From CAG-791 sp003447895 (GTDB taxonomy: Bacteria; Bacillota; Clostridia; Lachnospirales; Lachnospiraceae): a stretch of DNA of 30,918 nucleotides. The stretch is from positions 1 through 30,918 of the forward strand of contig CAMOMX010000017.1 of NCBI GenBank assembly GCA_946620035.1, in the 5' to 3' direction. A program made the position numbers and the translations under genes. The notes beneath the pieces are model-generated. The model did not search any database. It saw nothing but the letters and a program-made list of their open reading frames with translations, and was not told the origin of the DNA. The first letter of the stretch is position 1; each line of letters begins with the position of its first letter. Below, in pieces: positions 23,836 to 30,918 of this stretch.

Positions 23836-24548
23836 TGGAAGAGAGAAAAAGGATTGACGTTCTTTTGAACGGCCTGATCAAAGAAAATCCGGTTCTGGTG
23901 CTCGTGATCGGTACCTGCCCCACACTGGCTACATCAACCTCCGTGGAGACCGGCTTCGGTATGGGACTTGCGGCGACAGCTGTTCTTGTCTGCTCCAATA
24001 TCGTTATTTCCGCGCTCCACAATATCATTCCCGATAAGGTAAGAATCCCTTGCTTTATCACTGTCATCGCAGGTTTCGTTACGATCGTCCAGATGCTTCT
24101 GCAGGCTTTCGTACCTTCCCTGTATTCAGCGCTCGGCCTGTATCTGCCCCTGATCGTTGTTAACTGCATCATCCTTGGCCGCGCAGAAATGTTCGCAAGC
24201 AAGAACGGCGTTCTGGATTCCGCTCTCGACGGAATCGGCATGGGCCTCGGTTTCACACTGACACTGGTCATCATGGGCACGATCCGCGAAGTTCTCGGAA
24301 ACGGTACATGGCTTGCGGGAGACTGGTTCGGACTGGCAAAGGGATTCAAGGGAATTCCGCTCCTTTCCAACTTCATTCCCGGCATGAGCATCATGACCAT
24401 GGTTCCCGGCGGATTCTTCGTCTATGCCATTGTTATGGCGGCTGTTCACTATTTTACCAAGGATAAGAGCAAGATCCGCAACGAGTTCGGCTGCGACGGC
24501 TGCGCCAATCAGGGCAATTGCGCTGACGGCGAGTGCGAAAAGAAGTAA
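23835..24548 (+). CDS. rnfE: Rnf complex subunit RnfE
   Basis: This 237-residue membrane subunit of the RnfA/RnfE (NqrD/NqrE) family has about six helices. Diagnostic segments are NPVLVLVIGTCPTLATSTS, with the conserved half-channel cysteine, and LYLPLIVVNCIILGRAEMFA with its partner cysteine. These cysteines bind the intramembrane [2Fe-2S] cluster together with RnfA. Beyond the last helix is a cytoplasmic, cysteine-rich tail with Cys220, 223, 229 and 234 (CDGCANQGNCADGEC). The start overlaps the rnfG stop (TAATG), with TTAGGAGG upstream. Confidence 0.95.
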   Translation: MEERKRIDVLLNGLIKENPVLVLVIGTCPTLATSTSVETGFGMGLAATAVLVCSNIVISALHNIIPDKVRIPCFITVIAGFVTIVQMLLQAFVPSLYSALGLYLPLIVVNCIILGRAEMFASKNGVLDSALDGIGMGLGFTLTLVIMGTIREVLGNGTWLAGDWFGLAKGFKGIPLLSNFIPGMSIMTMVPGGFFVYAIVMAAVHYFTKDKSKIRNEFGCDGCANQGNCADGECEKK

Positions 24549-24569
24549 GAGAGGGAGGAAGAGTAATTC

Positions 24570-25145
24570 ATGAAACTGATCATTATCATTATCAGCATGG
24601 TGCTGGTGAATAACTATCCTCTGGCTCAGTTCCTGGGGATCTGCCCCTTCCTCGGAGTTTCCAAAGATCTGGACAGCTCCACAGGTATGGGTATCGCGGT
24701 TACTTTCGTTATGGTTCTGGCAACGGCTGTTACATGGCCGATCCAGCAGCTTCTCAACAAATTCGGGATCGGATATCTGCAGACTGTCGTCTTTATCCTG
24801 GTCATCGCCGCGCTGGTTCAGCTGGTCGAGATGTTCATGAAGAAGAGCATGCCCGCGCTCTACAAATCGCTGGGTATCTTCCTTCCCCTGATCACGACCA
24901 ACTGCGCAGTCCTCGGTGTCTGCATCACAAATATCGATTCCAATTACAACTACATTGAATCTCTGGTAAACGCTTTCGGTGCCGGTATCGGATTCCTGTT
25001 CGCCATGATCGTTATGGCGGGTGTCCGCACCAAGCTCGTAGATCAGAGCCGTATTCCGGAGTCCTTCAGAGGAGTGCCGATCATCCTGATCACAGCGGCA
25101 ATTCTTTCCCTGAGCTTCATGGGCTTCAACGGAATGTTCTCATAA
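24570..25145 (+). CDS. rnfA: Rnf complex subunit RnfA
   Basis: The 191-residue membrane protein is homologous to RnfE and pairs with it in inverted topology. NNYPLAQFLGICPFLGVSKD and LPLITTNCAVLGVCITNIDS contain the conserved cysteines of the shared intramembrane iron-sulfur centre. The length is typical. The ATG follows AGAGGGAGGAAGAG, 21 nt after rnfE. The rnfB start is 15 nt downstream of its stop. Confidence 0.96.
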   Translation: MKLIIIIISMVLVNNYPLAQFLGICPFLGVSKDLDSSTGMGIAVTFVMVLATAVTWPIQQLLNKFGIGYLQTVVFILVIAALVQLVEMFMKKSMPALYKSLGIFLPLITTNCAVLGVCITNIDSNYNYIESLVNAFGAGIGFLFAMIVMAGVRTKLVDQSRIPESFRGVPIILITAAILSLSFMGFNGMFS

Positions 25146-25160
25146 GAAGGGAGGAAGAGG

Positions 25161-26111
25161 ATGAATATAGTAATTCCTGTAGTACTTGTCGTCGTCGTCG
25201 GTCTCCTCGCTTCCTGTATGCTGAGCTATGCGTCCAAGGTATTCGCTGTTCAGGAAGATCAGCTGTTCCTTGACCTGCGCGCTGAGCTCCCCGGAGCTAA
25301 CTGCGGCGGATGCGGGTTTGCCGGCTGCGATGACTATGCACATGCAATGGCAGAGGGCGGCGATACACCCTGCACAAAGTGCTCCGTAGGCGGTCCCGCA
25401 GTAGCGGCGAAGCTGGCTTCCCTGCTGGGACAGGACGCCGGCAGCATGGAGAAGAAGGTTGCGTTCGTTATGTGTAACGGCACAACGGACAACGCCTCCA
25501 AACTGTATGAATACGAAGATATCGGATCCTGTAAGGCAGCCAAGCAGCTGTTTGGCGGAAGCAAGACATGTCCTTACGGCTGCATCGGTCTGGGCGATTG
25601 TGTACAGGCCTGTGAGTTTGACGCGATCCGCATCATTGACGGCGTAGCAGTTGTCGGACGTGACTACTGCACGAGCTGCGGCGCCTGCGCTAGGGCCTGC
25701 CCTCAGAAGCTGATCAGGATCATTCCCGAATCTGCCAAAGTCCAGGTCCGCTGCCACAATGAGCAGAAGGGCGCGGATGCCAGAAAGGCATGTAATGTGG
25801 CCTGCATCGGTTGCGGCCAGTGCGCGAAGGTCTGCCCTAAGGGCGCGATCACGATCGAGAACAATCTCAGTACGATCGACCCCGAGAAGTGCATCAAGTG
25901 CGGTCTGTGTGCTGCCAAGTGCCCGACCGGCGCGATCCAGGATGTTCTTCACACTGCGGAACAGAAGGAAAAGATCAAGAAGGGTCTTCAGGCCAAGGAA
26001 GCCAAGGAAGCAGCTGCCAGAAAAGAAGCTGCCCTGAAGGCGAAGGCTGAGAAGGAAGCGGCCGCTAAGGCAGCAGCAGAAGCGAAAGCTGCGGCGGAAG
26101 TAAAGGCGTAA
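25161..26111 (+). CDS. rnfB: Rnf complex subunit RnfB, with long Ala/Lys tail
   Basis: RnfB (316 residues) is the ferredoxin-docking subunit. In order: an N-terminal membrane helix (4-22), an Fe-S domain with Cys48/51/56 and Cys71/74 (GANCGGCGFAGCDDYA), then ferredoxin-type cysteine sets near 137-151, 170-180, 215-225 and 244-254 (for example CTSCGACARACP and CIKCGLCAAKCP). From about residue 262 the protein ends in a roughly 55-residue Ala/Lys/Glu-rich, probably helical tail without cysteines, similar in style to TolA-like linkers. The start follows AAGGGAGGAAGAGG. It is the last gene of the operon, with a terminator downstream. Confidence 0.95.
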   Translation: MNIVIPVVLVVVVGLLASCMLSYASKVFAVQEDQLFLDLRAELPGANCGGCGFAGCDDYAHAMAEGGDTPCTKCSVGGPAVAAKLASLLGQDAGSMEKKVAFVMCNGTTDNASKLYEYEDIGSCKAAKQLFGGSKTCPYGCIGLGDCVQACEFDAIRIIDGVAVVGRDYCTSCGACARACPQKLIRIIPESAKVQVRCHNEQKGADARKACNVACIGCGQCAKVCPKGAITIENNLSTIDPEKCIKCGLCAAKCPTGAIQDVLHTAEQKEKIKKGLQAKEAKEAAARKEAALKAKAEKEAAAKAAAEAKAAAEVKA

Positions 26112-26148
26112 GCTCCTGAGCACGGATCTTAGGATCAACATGCATGAA

Positions 26149-26190
26149 AAAGCTGCATCGGCTGTCAAAGCCGATGCAGCTTTCTTTTAC
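26149..26190. terminator. Bidirectional terminator between rnfB and the convergent gene
   Basis: A perfect 15-bp stem, AAAGCTGCATCGGCT (26149-26163) and AGCCGATGCAGCTTT (26169-26183), closes a five-base loop and is followed by TTTCTTTT. The A-run to the left serves the - strand. It ends rnfCDGEAB and probably also the convergent unit ending at 26201. Confidence 0.9.
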
Positions 26191-26200
26191 AGGTAAGATC

Positions 26201-26722
26201 TCACAGGAAGATGCGGCGCGGCAGGTGTTCGAGAAGAACCGAAGAGAGAAGACCGATCAGAATGCCGCTGACCGTTCCCGACACGATGAGGACGGGAAGG
26301 TAATAAAAGACCTCGGGGCTGGAGACGAGCACGGCCGCGATCGCGAGCTGACCGATATTGTGCATGACGCCGCCGCCCATGCTGACTCCGACCGGTGAAA
26401 ACAGTCCGCTCTTTTTGAGAAGAAGCATGGCCGCAAAGCTGAGGAGACAGCCGCAAAGCGAGTAGACAGCGCCGTACAGCCCGCTGAACAGAAGGCCCGC
26501 CAGGAAGACGCGGATCAGGTTGATCACGATCGCGTAGTGACTTCCCAGGCGGTACATGGCGATGATCACGACGAGGTTCGCGATGCCGAGCTTGATGCCG
26601 GGAATTCCCGGCGCGGCAGGCAGGATTGCTTCTATATAGGAAAAGATCAGGGCCAGAGAGGCGAACAGCGCGCTGATGGCAACGCGCCTTGCGGCCCTGT
26701 TAGGATTACTGCGCGATGACAT
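26201..26722 (-). CDS. Gx transporter family / heptaprenyl diphosphate synthase component I-like membrane protein
   Basis: This 173-residue protein has five or six hydrophobic helices and matches the Hpre_diP_synt_I family. The signature is AAPGIPGIKLGIANLVVIIA, followed by NLIRVFLAGLLFSG and GGVMHNIGQLAIA. Despite the historical name, the fold resembles ECF transporter substrate-binding subunits, so a small-molecule uptake role is plausible; its ligand is unknown. Two ATGs lie close together. The one at 26722 has AGGAGG nine bases upstream, whereas the one at 26728 is only three bases from it. Its start overlaps the end of the NusG-domain-II gene, and the pair forms an operon next to the rnf genes, a recurrent clostridial neighbourhood as I recall it. 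Confidence 0.85.
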   Translation of the reverse strand: MSSRSNPNRAARRVAISALFASLALIFSYIEAILPAAPGIPGIKLGIANLVVIIAMYRLGSHYAIVINLIRVFLAGLLFSGLYGAVYSLCGCLLSFAAMLLLKKSGLFSPVGVSMGGGVMHNIGQLAIAAVLVSSPEVFYYLPVLIVSGTVSGILIGLLSSVLLEHLPRRIFL

Positions 26723-27083
26723 CGACATCCGCCTCCTTTCCGCCGCGGATCTTCACGACAACTTTGTGCGGAAGACAGATGATGCTCTCGCCGGATCTTG
26801 AGATCGGCTTATGGTGTACACAGACCTGATTGCCGCAGTCGGAAGACTTCATGCGCACGGACCCGTTTTCGATGACGACAACATTGAAAAAGCCGTCTCC
26901 TGTAATTTCGATCTCCCTGTCCTGTTCCAGGGAACAGGAAGCATATTCTTTTCCGTCGAGCGTTATGACTGCCTCCCCCGCGGGGGCCGTAAGCCGGATC
27001 GCGGTCAATACTGCGGACAGGCCTGCAGACACAAGTAAAACGCATAACAGGACTATATCCGCTTTTTTAATAAACCTGAACAT
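26706..27083 (-). CDS. NusG domain II-containing protein
   Basis: This 125-residue protein has an N-terminal membrane helix (about 9-28) and a single NusG-domain-II-like beta domain. The signature SSDCGNQVCVHHKPIS and ESIICLPHKVVVKI, with three cysteines and conserved histidines, is clear. It lacks the NusG N-terminal and KOW domains, so it is not the transcription factor. Members of this family are typically encoded near Gx-transporter, FMN-binding and Rnf genes; their function is unknown. I chose the ATG at 27083 because GGAG lies nine bases upstream. A frame extending to 27209 lacks a ribosome binding site. It is divergent from apbE and overlaps the Gx-transporter gene. Confidence 0.83.
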   Translation of the reverse strand: MFRFIKKADIVLLCVLLVSAGLSAVLTAIRLTAPAGEAVITLDGKEYASCSLEQDREIEITGDGFFNVVVIENGSVRMKSSDCGNQVCVHHKPISRSGESIICLPHKVVVKIRGGKEADVDVIAQ

Positions 27084-27193
27084 GATAGAATTCTCCATGC
27101 GGATCTGTTTTTTGGCTGAAGCTGTACTTACGGGGTCGCAGACAGAGCCGCCGCTTATACGATACCTGACATTGACCGATAGGAGTTTGACGG

Positions 27194-28231
27194 ATGATAA
27201 GGGAGACAAAACTGTACAAATCCATACTTGCCGCTTTTACAGCACTGCTTATTATAGCACAGATGGGGTGCGGTCGTAACACTCCGGAACCTGTGTCGCT
27301 GCAGAGTTTTTACTTTGACACTGTGTGTGCCATTACGGTTTATGATATGGAGGACATGAGCGAAGAGAACGCCAGGGCCGCGATCGGGGACGCCTTTCAA
27401 CTCTGCAGTGATTACGAGGCGCTTCTTAGCCGCACCAAAGAGGGCTCGGATATCTACAGGATCAATCACGCCGGGGGAAAGCCGGTCGAGTGCAGCCCTC
27501 AGACGATCGAAGTGATCCGAAAGGGGCTCTCTTACAGCGAACTGTCAGGCGGCCTGTTTGACATCACGATCGGGAAAGTGACGGATCTGTGGGATTTTCA
27601 TAAAGAGAATCCGGACATTCCTTCCCGGGACGCGCTGGAAGCCGCAGTACGGACAGTCGGCTGGAAGAATGTGAGGATCGAGGGAAATGAAGTGACCGTT
27701 TCCGACCCGGAGACGCACCTGGACCTGGGTGGCATCGCGAAAGGCTATATAGCGGACAGGGTGGGCGAAAACCTTGAGAGCAGCGGCGTGACGTCCGCCA
27801 TCATAAGCCTTGGCGGGAATATCGTATGCATAGGCCAAAAACCGGACGGGGCTGAGGGAAAGCCCTTCAAGGTGGGCATTGAAAAACCTTATTCGGAACA
27901 GACGCAGATCACAGGCACCGTGGAAGCTTGCGATGAGACGGTCGTCACTTCCGGGGTCTACCAGAGATTTTTTGAAAAGGACGGAGTCCGATATCATCAT
28001 ATTCTGGATCCTTCTACCGGATATCCGGCGAAAACGGATGTCGTCGGAGTGACGCTCCGCGCGGACAAGGGAAGATCAGCTGACTGCGATGCAATGGCGA
28101 CTATTCTTCTGATCATGGGGGAGAAGAAGGGACTGAAAGCAGCAGAGGAGGCGGAAGGGTTTGAAGCTTTCTTTATTACGGCGGACGGCAGATATGTGAG
28201 CACAGACGGGATGGGATTTGAGGAGGAATGA
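27194..28231 (+). CDS. apbE: ApbE-family FAD:protein FMN transferase, lipoprotein
   Basis: The 345-residue protein transfers FMN from FAD onto Thr/Ser of target proteins such as RnfD and RnfG. A signal sequence ends in the lipobox IAQMGC with lipidated Cys26, placing it outside the membrane, where the FMN sites of RnfG are exposed. Family motifs: YFDTVCAITVY near the N-terminus, DLGGIAKGY (177-185), SLGGNIVCIG, the H268-containing HHILDPSTGYP (268-278), and SADCDAMAT for metal/FAD binding. The ATG follows TAGGAG at eight bases. It is encoded about 1 kb from rnfB, and RnfD and RnfG in this window are its obvious clients. Confidence 0.94.
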   Translation: MIRETKLYKSILAAFTALLIIAQMGCGRNTPEPVSLQSFYFDTVCAITVYDMEDMSEENARAAIGDAFQLCSDYEALLSRTKEGSDIYRINHAGGKPVECSPQTIEVIRKGLSYSELSGGLFDITIGKVTDLWDFHKENPDIPSRDALEAAVRTVGWKNVRIEGNEVTVSDPETHLDLGGIAKGYIADRVGENLESSGVTSAIISLGGNIVCIGQKPDGAEGKPFKVGIEKPYSEQTQITGTVEACDETVVTSGVYQRFFEKDGVRYHHILDPSTGYPAKTDVVGVTLRADKGRSADCDAMATILLIMGEKKGLKAAEEAEGFEAFFITADGRYVSTDGMGFEEE

Positions 28232-28294
28232 ATATCTTTTTTACTGCATATGGTCGTTTTCAGGCTCAGAATGTAAAAATTAAGAAATATTTAG

Positions 28295-28323
28295 TTAAAT
28301 TATCTGATACTATGGATTATAAT
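28295..28323 (+). promoter_or_regulatory. Candidate promoter of the surface adhesin gene
   Basis: TATAAT (28318-28323) has a weak -35, TTAAAT (28295-28300), 17 bp upstream. It lies in a strikingly AT-rich gap (28232-28409) that ends with the ribosome binding site AAAGGAGAAAG. No terminator for apbE was clear in this gap. Confidence 0.45.
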
Positions 28324-28409
28324 AGAAATATATAAACTATATATCAATAATCTTAATCATAAGTATTTTTTTGTTTTTGTCGATTGAGCAGACAGTAAAG
28401 GAGAAAGTT

Positions 28410-30918
28410 ATGCACAACCGAAAGAGCAGTTATCAGAAAGGATTCAGTGCAAAAGACCGGATCATCGCGAGGATCATGGTCTTTATTCTTACTGTAAGCA
28501 TGATGCCGTATCAGGCGCTTACGGCGAGTGCGGCTGAGACGAAAAGGGTAAAATCTGTTGAGGACATCCAAACGAAATATGAGGTGGATAACGGAACAAC
28601 ATTGGATGAGGTCGGTCTGCCCTCCTCTCTTTCGGTCGTCATGGAAACAGTCACATCGTCAGATCAGGAGCCGGATGCAGAACCTGAGCGTTTCGAAGAG
28701 ACAGTTCAGGAGGACATTCTGTGGGACGGCGATTACGATGGAGATTCAGCCGGCACTTATGAACTGGAAGCCAGATTTAAAGACGAAAATCTGGCTTTTG
28801 AAGACATGCCCGTCGTATCTGTGACTGTCCGCGAGCCGGAAAGTGAGCCGGAGGAAGCAGAAGAAGCGGACCAGTCTGAGGAAACAGAGGATGAGGGCCA
28901 GTCTGAGGAAACAGAGGATGAGGACCAGTCTGAGGAAGCAGAGCAGGCGGACCGGCCCGACGACGCAGACCAGACTGACGGCGAGGATCAGACTGAAGAC
29001 GAAGAGGCTTCTGATCCGGACAAGAATGCTGACCCGGAGAATCAGGAAACAAAAGGGGACAGGCGTTCCGCCAAGGCTGCCGAAGATGAAAATGCCAATA
29101 ATGAGGACACAAAAGACGGTGAAGCCAAACCTGCCGTCTCTCCGGAAGAGCTGGCTGAGCAGCTTTACGGCGAGAACGGGACCGCGCGCACTTTCACTGT
29201 CACGCTCACTGATGACAAGCACAACACAGATCCGTATGATGTGACCCGCGCCGGCAACAATATCGGCTACAACATATACGTCAGCATGCAGGCAGCTGCG
29301 GCGTATAAGTATGACGGACAGAATTCGGAGGTGATGTTCCGCGAGTGGAAGAACATCAGGATCTATCTGAAGCTTCCCCGGAATGTCGTGTTTACAGAGA
29401 TTAAAACGCAGGGCGTCGCAGATCATTTTACGCAGATCGACGCGGAGAATAATATATGGGAGATCGTCCTGACTAAAGATCACAGGGATGCGACAAACAG
29501 TAATTCTATAAATCTCGACATCAATGCGAGGGTCGAAGGAAACGGCGAACTGCCGGACGGCACTGTTCTCGGCGAAGCCGAAGTAACGTTCAGTGCAGAC
29601 TTTGACGTGCGCATAAACGAAGACTGGACGACGAAACAGTATTCCAAAACTGTGTCTGACACGACTGATGAGATCGTTCTGTCAACGCCTGATGAGTGGA
29701 CTCTGACCAAGTCTCCTTTTGACGAGCCTAAGAACTATACGATCGATAAGAGCACGGACCCGGCAACGGTAACTGTTCATTATCTGATCAAGTACGGCCT
29801 CGATGTAAACGGCGTGCCTGTCGATGACGACAATGTCTACACAAGGCCCGGGCGTGTCCCTTTCGAAAATGATATCTGGCTGACGGATACTCCGACACTG
29901 ACGCTCCATAACGGGACAACACTTTCGGAGATATCCATGACTGTCACTCCCGCGGGGACGGGATATGTTTACAAAGACGGCAGTTCTGCTGATGAAGGGA
30001 GTAATCCCAAGGCAATCACAGTGCAGCCGGGCACGGAAACGGTCCTTCCCTATGCTGTTGTGGGCAGCAATACCAAGGGAGTGGCAGAGACTGCGCCCGC
30101 TTACTCGGAATACAATGTGGATGTAGTCTATCCTTACGATGAGTTCATGATCTGGTACTACGAGAATGTCAGTAAGGATGACGCCAAGGCGACGGCCGGG
30201 AACAAAGCGAAGATCAGGTATCAGCTGCATGGACAGAATACCGTCAGGGAGACGAGAGAAGACGACGCTGAGACCACGGTGCCCGGTTATATTCCGCCGG
30301 GAAACATTAAGATCGAGAAATATATCGTTGATTATGACAGCGGACTCAGAAATCTGTATACGGCTTCTAAAGGTTTTGTGACCGGACCGGCCACTTTTGA
30401 GGTCTATGAGAGCGACGGCACAACACCGGCAGTCCTCTGGTACAAGGACGCTTCGGATAATAACAAGTTTAAGAAGATCCCGAGCGGGAATATTGTGACG
30501 GTCGATCCTGCACAGGCGAAGTCTGCGTCGAACGGAAACGAAGGATGGATCGATTTCTATCTGAACCCAGGGACCTATGTGATCAAAGAGACAGGGAGGC
30601 CCAGCTATACAGATGCCCAGGGTGGTGCTGAGAAGACGGTCACCGTCAATGAGGACGGAACAGTAACGGCGTCATTTGACAACAAAGAGAAACTGGGGGA
30701 GGTCAAGGTCCACAAGACAGACGACTCCAATAACGCGCTGCCTGTGCCGGGGGCTGTTTTCGGTCTGTATTCGGACCGTCACCATACACAGCCGGTCAGG
30801 GATGCAGCAGGAAATGCGCTCACCGCGACGACAAACAACAGCGGGGATGCGTCGTTTAAGGGACTTGTACCCGGAACTTACTATCTGTGGGAGATCTCTG
30901 CGCCTCAGGGCTACATCA
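28410..30918 (+). CDS. Large secreted surface protein with SpaA/Cna-B-type domains (partial, runs off right edge)
   Basis: The frame is open from the ATG at 28410 to the end of the window, more than 836 residues. The start has AAAGGAGAAAG upstream. Residues 1-42 form a signal peptide with probable cleavage after TASAA. An acidic Glu/Asp/Gln-rich region spans about 140-245 and includes a tandem nonapeptide. Residues about 260-620 are Thr/Val-rich beta-type sequence like adhesin ligand-binding and stalk domains. Two SpaA/Cna-B-like domains follow, at about 632-760 (KIEKYIVDYDSG to GTYVIKETGRPSY) and from about 762 (EVKVHKTDD, GAVFGLY, GTYYLWEISAPQGY). Lys in KVHKTD and Glu in WEISAP are the usual intramolecular isopeptide pair. 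A sortase motif should lie beyond the window. It is a pilin- or adhesin-like cell-surface protein; its ligand is unknown. Confidence 0.85.
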   Translation, partial: MHNRKSSYQKGFSAKDRIIARIMVFILTVSMMPYQALTASAAETKRVKSVEDIQTKYEVDNGTTLDEVGLPSSLSVVMETVTSSDQEPDAEPERFEETVQEDILWDGDYDGDSAGTYELEARFKDENLAFEDMPVVSVTVREPESEPEEAEEADQSEETEDEGQSEETEDEDQSEEAEQADRPDDADQTDGEDQTEDEEASDPDKNADPENQETKGDRRSAKAAEDENANNEDTKDGEAKPAVSPEELAEQLYGENGTARTFTVTLTDDKHNTDPYDVTRAGNNIGYNIYVSMQAAAAYKYDGQNSEVMFREWKNIRIYLKLPRNVVFTEIKTQGVADHFTQIDAENNIWEIVLTKDHRDATNSNSINLDINARVEGNGELPDGTVLGEAEVTFSADFDVRINEDWTTKQYSKTVSDTTDEIVLSTPDEWTLTKSPFDEPKNYTIDKSTDPATVTVHYLIKYGLDVNGVPVDDDNVYTRPGRVPFENDIWLTDTPTLTLHNGTTLSEISMTVTPAGTGYVYKDGSSADEGSNPKAITVQPGTETVLPYAVVGSNTKGVAETAPAYSEYNVDVVYPYDEFMIWYYENVSKDDAKATAGNKAKIRYQLHGQNTVRETREDDAETTVPGYIPPGNIKIEKYIVDYDSGLRNLYTASKGFVTGPATFEVYESDGTTPAVLWYKDASDNNKFKKIPSGNIVTVDPAQAKSASNGNEGWIDFYLNPGTYVIKETGRPSYTDAQGGAEKTVTVNEDGTVTASFDNKEKLGEVKVHKTDDSNNALPVPGAVFGLYSDRHHTQPVRDAAGNALTATTNNSGDASFKGLVPGTYYLWEISAPQGYI
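28872..28952 (+). repeat. 27-nt tandem repeat coding an acidic nonapeptide
   Basis: Three consecutive 27-nt units start at 28872, 28899 and 28926. They encode QSEETEDEG, QSEETEDED and the diverged QSEEAEQAD. The first two differ at one base. Similar acidic DQTD/EDQTE steps continue downstream to about 29010. It lies in the linker between the signal peptide and the first folded region of the surface protein. Confidence 0.8.

Noticed and set aside
26706..27209. Longer 167-residue version of the NusG-domain-II protein starting at 27209
   Set aside because: The extra N-terminal part has no ribosome binding site and runs over the apbE start; the ATG at 27083 has GGAG at proper spacing and gives the family's usual length.
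1..30918. CRISPR arrays, tRNA genes, insertion sequences or phage genes
   Set aside because: No regularly spaced repeats, no cloverleaf sequences and no transposase, integrase or phage structural proteins were seen; the only tandem repeats are the two described.

Overview
The window looks like a chromosomal segment of an anaerobic Bacillota species of class Clostridia, most likely Lachnospiraceae. The grounds are the HI0933-type flavoprotein-cmk-ispH-rpsA order with ispH overlapping a four-domain S1 gene, a complete six-gene Rnf complex in the clostridial order C-D-G-E-A-B, strong AGGAGG-type ribosome binding sites, SigA-type promoters and fairly GC-rich DNA. The species is not identifiable from the sequence alone. 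No tRNA, rRNA, insertion sequence, phage gene or CRISPR array was seen.

Layout. (1) 1-947: the end of pgk and complete tpiA (glycolysis), closed by an intrinsic terminator. (2) 1305-5406: flavoprotein, cmk, ispH and rpsA on the + strand, closed by a terminator shared with a converging YprB-type exonuclease gene (5480-6601, -). (3) 6775-10193: thrC and a long M24 aminopeptidase P. (4) 10199-10516: a gap without an ORF that holds a strong promoter, a long rod-like RNA matching the architecture of 6S RNA, and a terminator. (5) 10551-13160: M18 aminopeptidase and queA, separated by a short tandem repeat and a very stable hairpin. (6) 13236-20778: a surface-polysaccharide block with a DUF4422 protein, Wzy-like polymerase, Wzx-like flippase, transglutaminase-like lipoprotein, a Wzz-like protein fused to a degenerate kinase-like tail, and a CotH-family protein. 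(7) 20913-26111: rnfCDGEAB, with a repeated 12-mer and dyad at its promoter. (8) 26201-28231: a Gx-transporter/HepS-like protein and a NusG-domain-II protein on the - strand, divergent from an ApbE flavin transferase lipoprotein. (9) 28410 to the right edge: an unfinished gene for a large secreted surface protein with an acidic nonapeptide repeat and SpaA/Cna-B-type domains.

How the parts work together. Sections 7 and 8 form an energy module: RnfABCDEG couples ferredoxin:NAD+ electron transfer to ion pumping, and ApbE can attach the covalent FMN that RnfD and RnfG need. Section 6 plus the adhesin in section 9 is the accessory, cell-surface part of the window. The remainder is housekeeping.

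The points most worth following up are the 6S RNA candidate, the pseudo-kinase tail of the Wzz-like protein inside a polysaccharide block with few transferases, the twin operator-like motifs before rnfC, the unusual tails of RnfB and RnfE, and the recurrent lysine-rich insertions in otherwise ordinary enzymes.
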